A stretch of 64,000 nucleotides of DNA from NCBI GenBank assembly GCA_038243635.1, contig JBBSQW010000009.1, positions 1 to 64,000 of the forward strand, in the 5' to 3' direction. The position numbers were made by a program, and so were the translations under genes. Under the pieces are notes generated by a model. The model made no database searches and was not told the DNA's origin. It worked only from the letters and a program-made list of their open reading frames with translations. Positions 37,625 through 46,793 of this stretch are shown one piece after another; position 1 is the stretch's first letter, and every line of letters begins with the position of its first letter. The DNA is from Pseudopedobacter sp038243635. GTDB lineage: Bacteria; Bacteroidota; Bacteroidia; Sphingobacteriales; Sphingobacteriaceae.

Positions 37625-40600
37625 TTATTCTTTGGTAAGAACAACTTTTTTAAACGAAGTTTTATCAGCGATGGTTAAGCGGACAATATAGATTCCTGTG
37701 GGGAATGCTAATGCATCAAATGTAAAATTTTCAGCTTCTTTTCTATTTACTTGGCCTTCAAATAATTGCTTTACCATCCTTCCATACAAGTCATAAACTT
37801 TAAGCGTGGCGTGTCCATTTTCTAAGGGTATAAATACAATATTTAAGCGGTCTTTAAAAGGATTTGGAAACGTGTTTAGCTGTATCTCTGTATTTGCTGA
37901 ACCAAGTTGCTCATCTACTAGTTGCTCATCTATAAGACCTTTTGAATTGATTACATCCAAACTTTGATTTATCGAAGATTCAGATTGCGGACTAAAACTA
38001 AGGTCTTGACGTCCCTTATTGACCATGAAATTCCTTGAAACGTCGCGAGAGGCCTTGTAGTCATTGTTTCCGTTCTGCAATGCCTTGATAACCACCCTAC
38101 CCGTTCCAGTTAAAGTGAGTACGTTTCCAGAAACAGTAGCTGGCCCAGATAGTACTTTATAAGTAATGGGTAGACCAGAACTGGCGTAAGCGTCTAAAGT
38201 AACTGGTGCATTGCCATAGGTCTGGCTAGGTAAACTCGAAAATGCAATATGTTGATTCGTTTGCGCCACTTTAAAAGTGTGGCTAACCATGGAAGCTGCA
38301 TAATAATCTTCATTTCCTTCTTGCGTACACACTACCGTTACGTAACCCGCACCCGTTAACGTAACTGCATGGCCAGAGATAGTTGCAGGACCTTTTGTGA
38401 TACGGTAGCTTACTGGCAAACCGGAGCTGCTTATCGCCCTCAATGTAAATGGAGCAGCACCAAAGTTCTTATTGGAAACTCCCCAAAAAGATATTCTTTG
38501 ATCAGATTTTTTTACAGAAACAGTTTCGGGCAACACATTAAAACTTTGTTTAACAGACGAAGCCTCGTGATAACTGCTGTTTCCTGGTTGCGAAGCCTCT
38601 ATCGCCACTATGCCAGCACCGTTTAAGTAAAGCAGGTTACCAGACACAGCAGCATCACCACTCAAAACAACATAGTTTATGGCCAAACCGGAACTACTTA
38701 TCGCTTTCAACTTAATAGCAACCTTGGTAAAAACAAGGGATGAAATAGATGAAAAATCTATGCGCTGTGCTATTTTAGGTGTAGGAACACTAGCAACTGG
38801 ACTAGCAACAGAAAAGCTTTGCTCAACAGCAGAAGACTCTTGGTAATTGTTGTTTCCCGTATGCAACGCTTCTATCGTGACTGTACCAGCTCCTGTTAAT
38901 GTTACCGTATTTCCAGAAATTGTAGCCGGCCCAGATACAACTCTGTAAATTGGCATTAAACCAGAACTACTATAAGCTGATAAACCAAATGGCTCATCTC
39001 CGTAAGTTTTAGTTGGGATAGAAACGAATTTTATATTCTGCTTAGCCTTATTTACATTAAAGCTTTGTGTAAAAGAGGAAGCCGCATTATATTTCGAATC
39101 ACCAACTTGAGAAGCCTCAATCATGATTTTGCCAGCACCCTGTAATGTAACAATTCCGTCCTTTATATTTGCCGGTCCAGATATCACCTTAAAATCAACA
39201 GCTAATCCTGAAGAAGAAGAAGCCTTAAGCTTAAATGGAGTGTCCTCAAAAACCTTTTCTGGCATAGCGGGAAAAGAAATAGTTTGAGAGGACTTGTCAC
39301 TCACCTCCCCTGCCACAATCAAAACTACTGAGGAAAACGGAGCTAAGCTTACCTTATTTTCATAAAGGTTATTTTTAGCATCCACATAAGGTCGGTCAAG
39401 TGAAATTACTTTAACAGCGCTGGTTGGGTTATACTCAAACCGTATATAATCATCTGGTTTGTTCACCGAAACATCAGCTTCATAAAACTCAATGTTTTCT
39501 AACGAAATAGGACCATCTGTACCATTTAGCTGAAAGACGATTCTCGCATCATCATCTGAGGTAGGCATATTGAAAACAACTTCTACCTCCGTAGCGGTGG
39601 AAGAAACTTTTCGAAACTGAGCCTCACTTAAGGTAGCGTACGGAGCTTTTGTTTGGCTTAAATATACCTGCACACTTCTTTCCCGATTACTTACTGCCTT
39701 ATATTTGAGAACATAGCTTTTATTAGAACTAACAGCGCCAATATTAAATATACTCACTAACACTAAATCGCCTACAGCGTTATTATTTAAGGAAACTCTA
39801 AGCGATTTTTTATTCTCCTTATTCGCTTTTGCGCTTAGGGAATGATCATTAGGCCACACCGCACTGCGGTTTACATTTGTTAGATAATCTGAAGGAACTT
39901 TGTCCTTACTGGTCAAGCTTTTGATCTTATAATCAGGGATTTCTACAGGAGATATCTTTGAATTTTGGTCCTGATGATAGGTTGAGGCCCAATCAGAAAG
40001 CGTGTATATCTTTCCGGGATAGGAGTTAGCAGTAGATTGGGTATGAAAAAGAAAATCATCTCCCATCGGTCTGATAAAATAGTTCTTATCGGAATTCCCA
40101 AATTTCTTAACATCGTTGGCTTCGGTGTAGAAATCAACGGATAATTGATTTTTCAACTTAGAAAAGAAGATGTTGTCTTGGACGTCCAAATTTCTGATAC
40201 CTGGGCCCCAGTTATACATTTGAAATTGGATGTTGTTGTTATAAAAAGTATTTCCTTTTACATTGATATTTTGGGAACCGTTCATAAATAGTCCATAATC
40301 GGTACAGTTAGCCGCAGTGTTATTGAAAACCTCAACATTCATAGTGTTACCATCAAGATAAATTCCTTGAGCTTGGGTGACCATTGGGTTAGTTCCCTCG
40401 CTAGCTCCGCGACTATTGAGAACGATATTGCTAATGATCTTTTGACCATATTCAATCGGTTCGCTACCGTCTCTATAGGTGTAAATCCCAGCTCCATCAT
40501 CTTTAACTAAACAAGAATTATTGACAAAATTGTTTTTGACAACTACTGAGTTGCCTTTAAAGTATATGCCAGAATAACCCGTACGGTCGATTACGTTATG

Positions 40601-41749
40601 CTCAATTACAGTATTGGCACCCCGGCTATATACCGCGAGATATTGTCCGTCTCCACTCCTGCCCATCCCAGCAACAGTAGCTGTATTTTTTATAACATTA
40701 TTTTTAATGGAAGCATTTAAAAAACTAAAATCTAAATCGATAGCATTGTTATTACTATAATTAATGGTACAACCCTCCACTTTAAAACCTGGAGAATAAT
40801 TCTTAATAGACGACCCAGTGATGGCATTGGCACCAGAAAAATCAAAATTGCAATTTCGAACGTAAATGTTCTGAGCATCGGATATTTGAATCGCCGTTTT
40901 ATTGGAGCCTTCAAAAGAAAGGTTATGAATAATGATGTTATTGAGCGTGTTTACGGTGAGCAGCTCATCTACAGTCGCCGTTTTTATGGTGTAACTGGAT
41001 GGAGACTTCATGCCAAAGTACATCAGTAATGATTTCGATTTCGGATTAAAAAACCACTCACCTTCCGAATCAAGAGTACGTTGATCATTTTGAATAAAAT
41101 AGCCATAACCATTAATTCCAGGATAAGTAGATTTGGTGTCAAAATTGATCGAATTTCCTCTATGAGAGGAGATTGGGTTACGGTCAGTTATCCAATGATT
41201 TTTTCTAACTACGATGTCGGCACCTGTCCAATTCGGACTACTGGCCAATTGTTTATCTGTGATAGAATTCGTTGTAGAACTTTCATAGGACAAATAACCG
41301 CTATTTGGGAACCGTCCCATAGCTTGTGGGATGCCGTTCATGACGATCATATTATTTGAAGATGATCCTGAGATATATGGACTTTCATAAATGCCGTTGC
41401 CAATAGAAGTCCACAAATCCAATTTTTTAAACCCAGTAATGACCGGTTTTGCGCCGTTTCCGTAAGCACTAATCACAATAGGACGCAATGGTGTGCCAGA
41501 TTCTTTAAGTATGATGGCGCCATAAAAAACCTCTCCCCTTTTGAATAGTACACTATCCCCAGGCAAAAGTTGTGATGTAAACTCGTTTAGTTTTGTGATA
41601 GACTTCCAAGGGGTTGAAATATTCTGCGCCTGGTTGATCGAATGTTTATCGTTTCCGTCTTTTGATGAGAAATAGTAATTCTTGCCAAAAGCCACGTTAA
41701 ATGTAAGCGATGTCAGAAGAAATATAATACCTATTTTATTTATACTCAT
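37625..41749 (-). CDS. Large secreted beta-helix protein with Ig-like repeats and T9SS tail
   Basis: This is a 1374-residue extracellular protein. Residues 1-22 form a signal peptide. A polysaccharide lyase/epimerase-type right-handed beta-helix spans about 60-560 ('NIIIHNLSFEGSNKTAIQIS', 'GIYFKGNSVVVKNNFVNNSC'). A jelly-roll-like carbohydrate-binding segment follows (about 640-770). Five Ig-like repeats of about 84 residues lie at 820-1242, each with 'SSSGL', 'SGPA' and a Gly-Asn-x2-Tyr pattern. The T9SS sorting domain is at about 1295-1374 ('FPNPFKDRLNIVF', 'YDLYGRMVKQL', 'GIYIVRLT'). No catalytic residues can be fixed by eye. It is paralogous to the next gene. Confidence 0.88.
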   Translation of the reverse strand: MSINKIGIIFLLTSLTFNVAFGKNYYFSSKDGNDKHSINQAQNISTPWKSITKLNEFTSQLLPGDSVLFKRGEVFYGAIILKESGTPLRPIVISAYGNGAKPVITGFKKLDLWTSIGNGIYESPYISGSSSNNMIVMNGIPQAMGRFPNSGYLSYESSTTNSITDKQLASSPNWTGADIVVRKNHWITDRNPISSHRGNSINFDTKSTYPGINGYGYFIQNDQRTLDSEGEWFFNPKSKSLLMYFGMKSPSSYTIKTATVDELLTVNTLNNIIIHNLSFEGSNKTAIQISDAQNIYVRNCNFDFSGANAITGSSIKNYSPGFKVEGCTINYSNNNAIDLDFSFLNASIKNNVIKNTATVAGMGRSGDGQYLAVYSRGANTVIEHNVIDRTGYSGIYFKGNSVVVKNNFVNNSCLVKDDGAGIYTYRDGSEPIEYGQKIISNIVLNSRGASEGTNPMVTQAQGIYLDGNTMNVEVFNNTAANCTDYGLFMNGSQNINVKGNTFYNNNIQFQMYNWGPGIRNLDVQDNIFFSKLKNQLSVDFYTEANDVKKFGNSDKNYFIRPMGDDFLFHTQSTANSYPGKIYTLSDWASTYHQDQNSKISPVEIPDYKIKSLTSKDKVPSDYLTNVNRSAVWPNDHSLSAKANKENKKSLRVSLNNNAVGDLVLVSIFNIGAVSSNKSYVLKYKAVSNRERSVQVYLSQTKAPYATLSEAQFRKVSSTATEVEVVFNMPTSDDDARIVFQLNGTDGPISLENIEFYEADVSVNKPDDYIRFEYNPTSAVKVISLDRPYVDAKNNLYENKVSLAPFSSVVLIVAGEVSDKSSQTISFPAMPEKVFEDTPFKLKASSSSGLAVDFKVISGPANIKDGIVTLQGAGKIMIEASQVGDSKYNAASSFTQSFNVNKAKQNIKFVSIPTKTYGDEPFGLSAYSSSGLMPIYRVVSGPATISGNTVTLTGAGTVTIEALHTGNNNYQESSAVEQSFSVASPVASVPTPKIAQRIDFSSISSLVFTKVAIKLKAISSSGLAINYVVLSGDAAVSGNLLYLNGAGIVAIEASQPGNSSYHEASSVKQSFNVLPETVSVKKSDQRISFWGVSNKNFGAAPFTLRAISSSGLPVSYRITKGPATISGHAVTLTGAGYVTVVCTQEGNEDYYAASMVSHTFKVAQTNQHIAFSSLPSQTYGNAPVTLDAYASSGLPITYKVLSGPATVSGNVLTLTGTGRVVIKALQNGNNDYKASRDVSRNFMVNKGRQDLSFSPQSESSINQSLDVINSKGLIDEQLVDEQLGSANTEIQLNTFPNPFKDRLNIVFIPLENGHATLKVYDLYGRMVKQLFEGQVNRKEAENFTFDALAFPTGIYIVRLTIADKTSFKKVVLTKE

Positions 41750-42268
41750 ATTGCTTTTATGGGTTCTTACGTATTTATTGAGATAAGGTTATGAAAGATT
41801 GTGAAATAAAGAGAGTGCCTACTAGAAATAACGGTATTCTGGACTTAAAAGACAGTAAAGATTATAGGGCTGTGATTTCATTTTTCGAAACGCTGTATCA
41901 AACGGGTTTCAGATTCGTTTTCGCTATCGAAAAAATAAAGATTTCTGGATATTTGGAATTGAATTGAATTTTTTGGAGGGATATGCTAAAATTATTTTTT
42001 TGTGATTCATTATCTTTTGGTATGCTTAAACGTTAATCAAATCTAATTCGTTAGGGATCAAGGTGTGGTATTCTTTAACGGGTTTAATGGAGGTTTGTTT
42101 TAAACCGTTCATGGATAGTTTATTCGGGCAAAATATACGCAATATTTTTGCTTATTTTTATTACCTTCTTCGATTAAGGGGTATTAATTTAAACGAGTAA
42201 CAGTGATGATAAGGTAGTATAGCTAAACCAATCTCGTTGAAATCTGAAAACGATGCCATACCAAAGCA
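41750..42268. other. Gap between the two large beta-helix genes
   Basis: The 519 bases contain the presumed promoter of the 1374-residue gene (reverse strand) and one small forward frame, listed separately. No clear terminator for the upstream reverse-strand gene was found. Confidence 0.4.
41791..41967 (+). CDS. Possible small protein of unknown function
   Basis: An ATG frame of 58 codons lies on the forward strand, opposite to the flanking genes, with AAGG just upstream of the ATG. The product begins 'MKDCEIKRVPTRNNGILDLK' and is charged, with no membrane segment or signal peptide. I recognise no family. It may equally be a chance frame in the control region of the beta-helix gene. Confidence 0.22.
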   Translation: MKDCEIKRVPTRNNGILDLKDSKDYRAVISFFETLYQTGFRFVFAIEKIKISGYLELN

Positions 42269-45200
42269 CTATTTTATTAACACAACCTTTTGAAACAGCA
42301 CTTTTTTCTCAGTTGACAACCTCACCAAATAGTTTCCAGCTTTCAAATTTAATGCATCAGCATCTACTACGAAGCTTTGTAACTGGCCTTGTTGTAAAAA
42401 CCCATCGTGGAGTTTCTGAATTTCTCGCCCCTGCAAATCGTATAACATTAATAACCCGTTTCCAGAAAACGGCATGGTAAATTCTATATTAAGCTTAGTT
42501 TGAAAAGGGTTTGGAAACGCTTTTAATTTAAACTCAGCAAGTTCCTGGGTTAAGCTATTCCCTTTATTTATAATGCTAGCCGACGCAGTTACGCCTTCAT
42601 ACTTTTCGTTACCTCGTTGGGAGGCCTCTATAACCGCTGTACCTGTGGCGTAAAAGCTCACTTTATCTTTATCAACTATTGTTGCAGGACCTGATGCTAC
42701 TTTTAATGTAATGGGTAAGCCGGAGCTAGAAACTGGGAGAACCTGAATTTGTTCATCATTGAATACTTCATTTTTCATATTCGCAAACATAATGCTCTGC
42801 GGAAGCCTACTAAGATCAGCCTCTTTAGCTATCAAAAGAATTGATGAATATGGTGCGATACTAATCTCGTTAAGGTAAGGTCTATCATGAACATCAACAT
42901 AAGCTCTACTTAATGCAAGCGTTTTTACGGTGCTGTTGGCATTGTATTCAAATAAGAAATGATCTTTAGGATCAGTATAACTAACTTCCGCTTCAAGCAA
43001 AGCTACATTATCTATAAATATTGGGCCGTAAGGTTGGTCGAATTCAAAAATTATACTTGCATCATCAGCGCTCGTTGTCGAAGAAAACAGCATTTCGTGA
43101 TCCACGCGTTCCGCACCTAAGTTTGCGTTCTCTATATTACTCAAAATGGTATAGGATACACCTGTTTTTCTAAGGAACACCTTTGCACTCTGTTCCTTTA
43201 GGTTACCTAACATACTAAACCTTAATACATATTTTTTGTTTTGTTCAATTTTACCGATAAGTAAGTTTACCGTTACCTGATTATTAGCAGATTTTGTAAA
43301 ATTTAACCGTAATGTACCGCCATCCAATCCGTTTTTTGAAAAAACCGATTCGCCATCATTGATGGTAGAATAAAGGTATAGGCCGTTAACGTCCTTATCA
43401 AAACTTTGATTAGGGAACTTGTTGGTTCCAATTTCCTTGCTCACTTTAAACGCAGGCAAATCTTGTGGCGATTTAGAGGAAGATTTGTCATTTCCGGAAG
43501 TATTTACCCATTCAAAAAGACTAAATGTTTGATTTACCGCTTTTCCATCACGTACTACGGAAGTGTTGATCCCTCCTATTTTATCAAACGGGTGACAATA
43601 AGCATTGCTGTCCAAAGTTCCAAATAAGCTAACATCATCCTGATGAGTAGATATTTTCACCACTGGCTGTGTGTAATCTCTTGAAAAGAAAGTGTTATTG
43701 CTTATTGTATTCTTACGGATGTAGGTACTGTTGGTGATGTAATGGTCTTGTTCCAATCTTAACTGCACTCCGTTATCATAAACTACGTTATTGGAGATGG
43801 TCACATCCGATGCATTATGGTTTTTAATGCCGTTGTTTGCGCACATTGCTACAGTATTATTTAACACGCTCACACTTTGAGACAAATCATCAATATAAAT
43901 TCCCTCAGCTTGCAAGGATTTTGGGTAATTAGTGCCTGCGCCGTTTCCTACACCATTCAACACAATATTTCCGATTACTTTCTTATTAAATGTCTGCTGC
44001 CAATCACCTACATAAATCCCTGCGCCATCATCTTTGGTTAAACAAAAATTGGTAATGAAATTGTTTTTAACTATTGATCCGTTTCCTCCAAAATAAATCC
44101 CATTGTAACCCACACTATCAATTGTGTTTTTTTCAATCTGCGTATGGTCGCCAAAAGAAGTAATCGCTTCATAAGTTCCAGTACCACTTTTACCCAAACC
44201 TGCCATCAAACCGGTGTTTTTAATCTTGTTGTTTAAAATGACTGCATCAGTGCAACCAGCATCCAAATTAATACCTCCGCTTAAAGAATGGCTAATGTAA
44301 GAGTCTTCTATTTTTAAAAATGGAGAATAGGAAGCTAGAATTGCTTCGTGTCCACTAGATTCTATGTTACAGTTTTTGATGCTCACATTTCTTGCGCCGG
44401 TAATATGAAACCCATTTGTTCCTGCGCCTAAAAATGTTAAGTTTTCAAATGTAATACAATGGTATCCCTTTATACTTACTAAGGTAGTTGAAGTACTCGC
44501 TCTAACGTTATAAGACGCAGGCGACGCTTGTCCAAAGAAAACCATCATCTTTTTACGCGTTGCATCAAAATACCATTCTCCGAATTTATCTAAGGCCAAT
44601 TTGCTTTTTTGTATAAAGTACCCATATCCATTTGTAGGATAGGCTTTATTGCCAGTAGCGTAATTAAGAGTTGTACTAGTGTGGCTAGTAATTAGGCTTT
44701 TATCAAGCGTCCACCGGTTTTTTCTAATTACAACCTCAGCATTTGTCCAATTAAAAGCTGAACTTGCCTTACTATCTGTTATCGAAGAATTTTCTTGATG
44801 AGATTGATAGGTCAGATAGCCTTCGTTAGGATAGCGACCTATAGCCTGCTGCTTTCCATTGATACTTAGGTTAACCACGTCTTCATTGCTGAAGTCACTC
44901 TCATAAATGCCATTACCGGCAGATTTCCAGCCGTTTAGTGTACCAAAACCACTAATCACGGGCTTGGCGGAGTTTGAACCATAAGCTCCAAAAACTAAAT
45001 TAGCGGTATATAAACCAGATTTAGTTACATTGATTGCACCGCCAAAAACATCACCTCGCTTAAATAAAACAGAATCACCTGCTTGTAGGGTTGTAAAAAC
45101 AGCATTGAGTTTAATTAACGTTTTCCATGGAGTGGTAAAATTTTGAGCTTGAACGTTAGTGTGCTGATCATTACCTGAAGAGCTAGAAAAATAATAGGTT

Positions 45201-45313
45201 TTCGCCGATGAAGGTTTGTTTGTTAAGAAAAAGAAAAATAAGACCGCAACTTTGAAAGCACATATCTGTTTCCAGCTTTGGGAACTAGTATTTATATAGC
45301 TAAACTTTATCAT
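42269..45313 (-). CDS. Secreted beta-helix protein with one Ig-like repeat and T9SS tail
   Basis: The 1014-residue protein is a paralogue of its neighbour at 37625. A long signal peptide covers about residues 1-37 ('VAVLFFFFLTNKPSSA'). The mature start 'KTYYFSSSSGNDQH' and then 'FTTPWKTLIKLNA' closely match the other protein. The right-handed beta-helix covers about 80-560, followed by a carbohydrate-binding-like segment. One Ig-like repeat lies near 845-920 ('VSSSGLPITLKVASGPATI'). The T9SS domain is at the end ('FPNPFQTKLNIEF', 'YDLQGREIQKL'). It probably cleaves, epimerises or binds extracellular polysaccharide. Confidence 0.88.
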   Translation of the reverse strand: MIKFSYINTSSQSWKQICAFKVAVLFFFFLTNKPSSAKTYYFSSSSGNDQHTNVQAQNFTTPWKTLIKLNAVFTTLQAGDSVLFKRGDVFGGAINVTKSGLYTANLVFGAYGSNSAKPVISGFGTLNGWKSAGNGIYESDFSNEDVVNLSINGKQQAIGRYPNEGYLTYQSHQENSSITDSKASSAFNWTNAEVVIRKNRWTLDKSLITSHTSTTLNYATGNKAYPTNGYGYFIQKSKLALDKFGEWYFDATRKKMMVFFGQASPASYNVRASTSTTLVSIKGYHCITFENLTFLGAGTNGFHITGARNVSIKNCNIESSGHEAILASYSPFLKIEDSYISHSLSGGINLDAGCTDAVILNNKIKNTGLMAGLGKSGTGTYEAITSFGDHTQIEKNTIDSVGYNGIYFGGNGSIVKNNFITNFCLTKDDGAGIYVGDWQQTFNKKVIGNIVLNGVGNGAGTNYPKSLQAEGIYIDDLSQSVSVLNNTVAMCANNGIKNHNASDVTISNNVVYDNGVQLRLEQDHYITNSTYIRKNTISNNTFFSRDYTQPVVKISTHQDDVSLFGTLDSNAYCHPFDKIGGINTSVVRDGKAVNQTFSLFEWVNTSGNDKSSSKSPQDLPAFKVSKEIGTNKFPNQSFDKDVNGLYLYSTINDGESVFSKNGLDGGTLRLNFTKSANNQVTVNLLIGKIEQNKKYVLRFSMLGNLKEQSAKVFLRKTGVSYTILSNIENANLGAERVDHEMLFSSTTSADDASIIFEFDQPYGPIFIDNVALLEAEVSYTDPKDHFLFEYNANSTVKTLALSRAYVDVHDRPYLNEISIAPYSSILLIAKEADLSRLPQSIMFANMKNEVFNDEQIQVLPVSSSGLPITLKVASGPATIVDKDKVSFYATGTAVIEASQRGNEKYEGVTASASIINKGNSLTQELAEFKLKAFPNPFQTKLNIEFTMPFSGNGLLMLYDLQGREIQKLHDGFLQQGQLQSFVVDADALNLKAGNYLVRLSTEKKVLFQKVVLIK

Positions 45314-45838
45314 GGTTGGGATTTAAAATCAGAAAAACGATTAAAAACTGGAAGAAATTAGAATGATAGGCAGTAATACAACCAACTTACCAGAAATCAA
45401 AACACTTAGTATCTTATACGCTGTAAGGTAGTTGTGTGTCTTTTCATTACTTCTATTTATTTCCATACCTCCGTTCTACGACGGATAACTCATAAAGTTA
45501 CATAGCTGTTGAAATTTCAGAATTAGAGAATAAGGTGCGATCTAGTCGAAGACTATTTGAGGAAAACACAACAGCGATTAGTGTTGCGTTTGTAGAAAAA
45601 TTGATGTGGGGGAAGTTTTGGCGTAAACGCTTGCGATTTTAAAACTCCATCAAACAAATAAGGCGGTTAATAGTCACTGTTATCAACAGACTTTTAATTC
45701 TGCACAGGACTTATCGCCTAAGATTAGCAAACAAGATTATCTGTTTTTAGAGAATTTTAGTCGCAAATGCTATAAGTTTGTTAAATTATTAGGATTTTGA
45801 ATTAGAAAAAACTTTAAGCTTCAAAACAGACTTATTCG
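45314..45838. other. Gap upstream of the 1014-residue beta-helix gene
   Basis: These 525 bases include the reverse-strand promoter region of the beta-helix gene. A 48-codon open stretch at 45496-45642 on the forward strand has no usable start codon near its beginning, so I do not call it a gene. I see no RNA gene and no clear terminator. Confidence 0.4.
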
Positions 45839-46777
45839 TCAATCTATCTCTAAATTCCTCAACAAATATGAGGTGAAAATTTTTGCGCCTTCGTTATTTA
45901 AGTGATCAGGATCATCGAATAAATCTGGACTTTTTAGAAAGAAAGAGCTCTGACTAAAATCATAAAATTTAATACCCATTGAGCGAGCAATTTGCTTTCC
46001 TTTTTCAAGAGATGGATCCTCTTTTTTAAATCTCCAATAATAGGGTGAGCAAACCACAACGATCTTAATATCATCTTTTTTGCATTGCTCGATCATAGCA
46101 ATAAATGTATTTATCTTGTTGCTGTCTAGAGCGTCATTCTTTTCTGGGATATGATCTTTTAAACTCTCAGGCCAGTTCCTATATAAAGGAACGTAGCCAT
46201 CAATATTATCTCCTGTAGTTTTATTAAATTTAGTATTTCCAATAGCAATAGCTAACAGAGCAGAGTTATAAGGGTAAATCTTAGAAAGCAATTTCAACCG
46301 CTCATAGGGTCCTTTTAGATCTACAATTGGCCTAATCTCTGGGTGTGAGTTGTAATATGGCAACAGAAAAGAAAGACGATCATAACTAGCATCTAAATTA
46401 ATGAATTCTTCCTTCTGAAAATCCAGAATCACCATCTCAGGATGATATCGTTTTGTAGCAGACTTGAAAATAGCATAATCATAAAAAATAGAAGAAGCAT
46501 CACGACCAGCGTTATAAGCCGTTTTACCTAGCTGTTCTCTAAATAAATTGGGATAATAATGATGATTTGCTCTGGAAGAACCTAAAATTAATACTTCGGC
46601 CTTTGTTTTTTCCAGCGCCAGGGTGGTGCGGTATTGTACCCCCGAATATTGCTTAAAGTAGTAGTATTGAAGGGAATAGCCAACCAAGCGATCGAGCACT
46701 GCAATAAGTAAGAATAACAGAAAAATCTTTTTAAAGAATAAAAGATATTCATTTTTTGTGGAAGCGCTATTGATCAA
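45839..46777 (-). CDS. SGNH-fold (DltD/AlgX-like) acetylation partner protein
   Basis: This is a 312-residue membrane-anchored periplasmic protein. A single N-terminal helix near residues 15-35 ('IFLLFLLIAVLDRLVGYSL') is followed by an SGNH-hydrolase-like domain. Block I is 'LILGSSRANHHY' with the serine of GSSR (66-69). The final block has 'DDPDHLNNEGAKIF' with Asp289 and His292 as the expected dyad. In related pairs such as AlgI/AlgX or DltB/DltD the SGNH partner receives the acyl group and transfers it to polymer. It lies 16 bases downstream of the MBOAT gene, which supports this. Confidence 0.85.
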   Translation of the reverse strand: MINSASTKNEYLLFFKKIFLLFLLIAVLDRLVGYSLQYYYFKQYSGVQYRTTLALEKTKAEVLILGSSRANHHYYPNLFREQLGKTAYNAGRDASSIFYDYAIFKSATKRYHPEMVILDFQKEEFINLDASYDRLSFLLPYYNSHPEIRPIVDLKGPYERLKLLSKIYPYNSALLAIAIGNTKFNKTTGDNIDGYVPLYRNWPESLKDHIPEKNDALDSNKINTFIAMIEQCKKDDIKIVVVCSPYYWRFKKEDPSLEKGKQIARSMGIKFYDFSQSSFFLKSPDLFDDPDHLNNEGAKIFTSYLLRNLEID

Positions 46778-46793
46778 AACCTGTAGAATCTAA

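Noticed and set aside
37625..41749. Several frames antisense to the large beta-helix genes
   Set aside because: They fall wholly inside well-supported genes with domains and signal peptides, and none resembles a protein family.
45496..45642. 48-codon open stretch upstream of the 1014-residue beta-helix gene
   Set aside because: There is no ATG near its beginning and it is open only by chance length.
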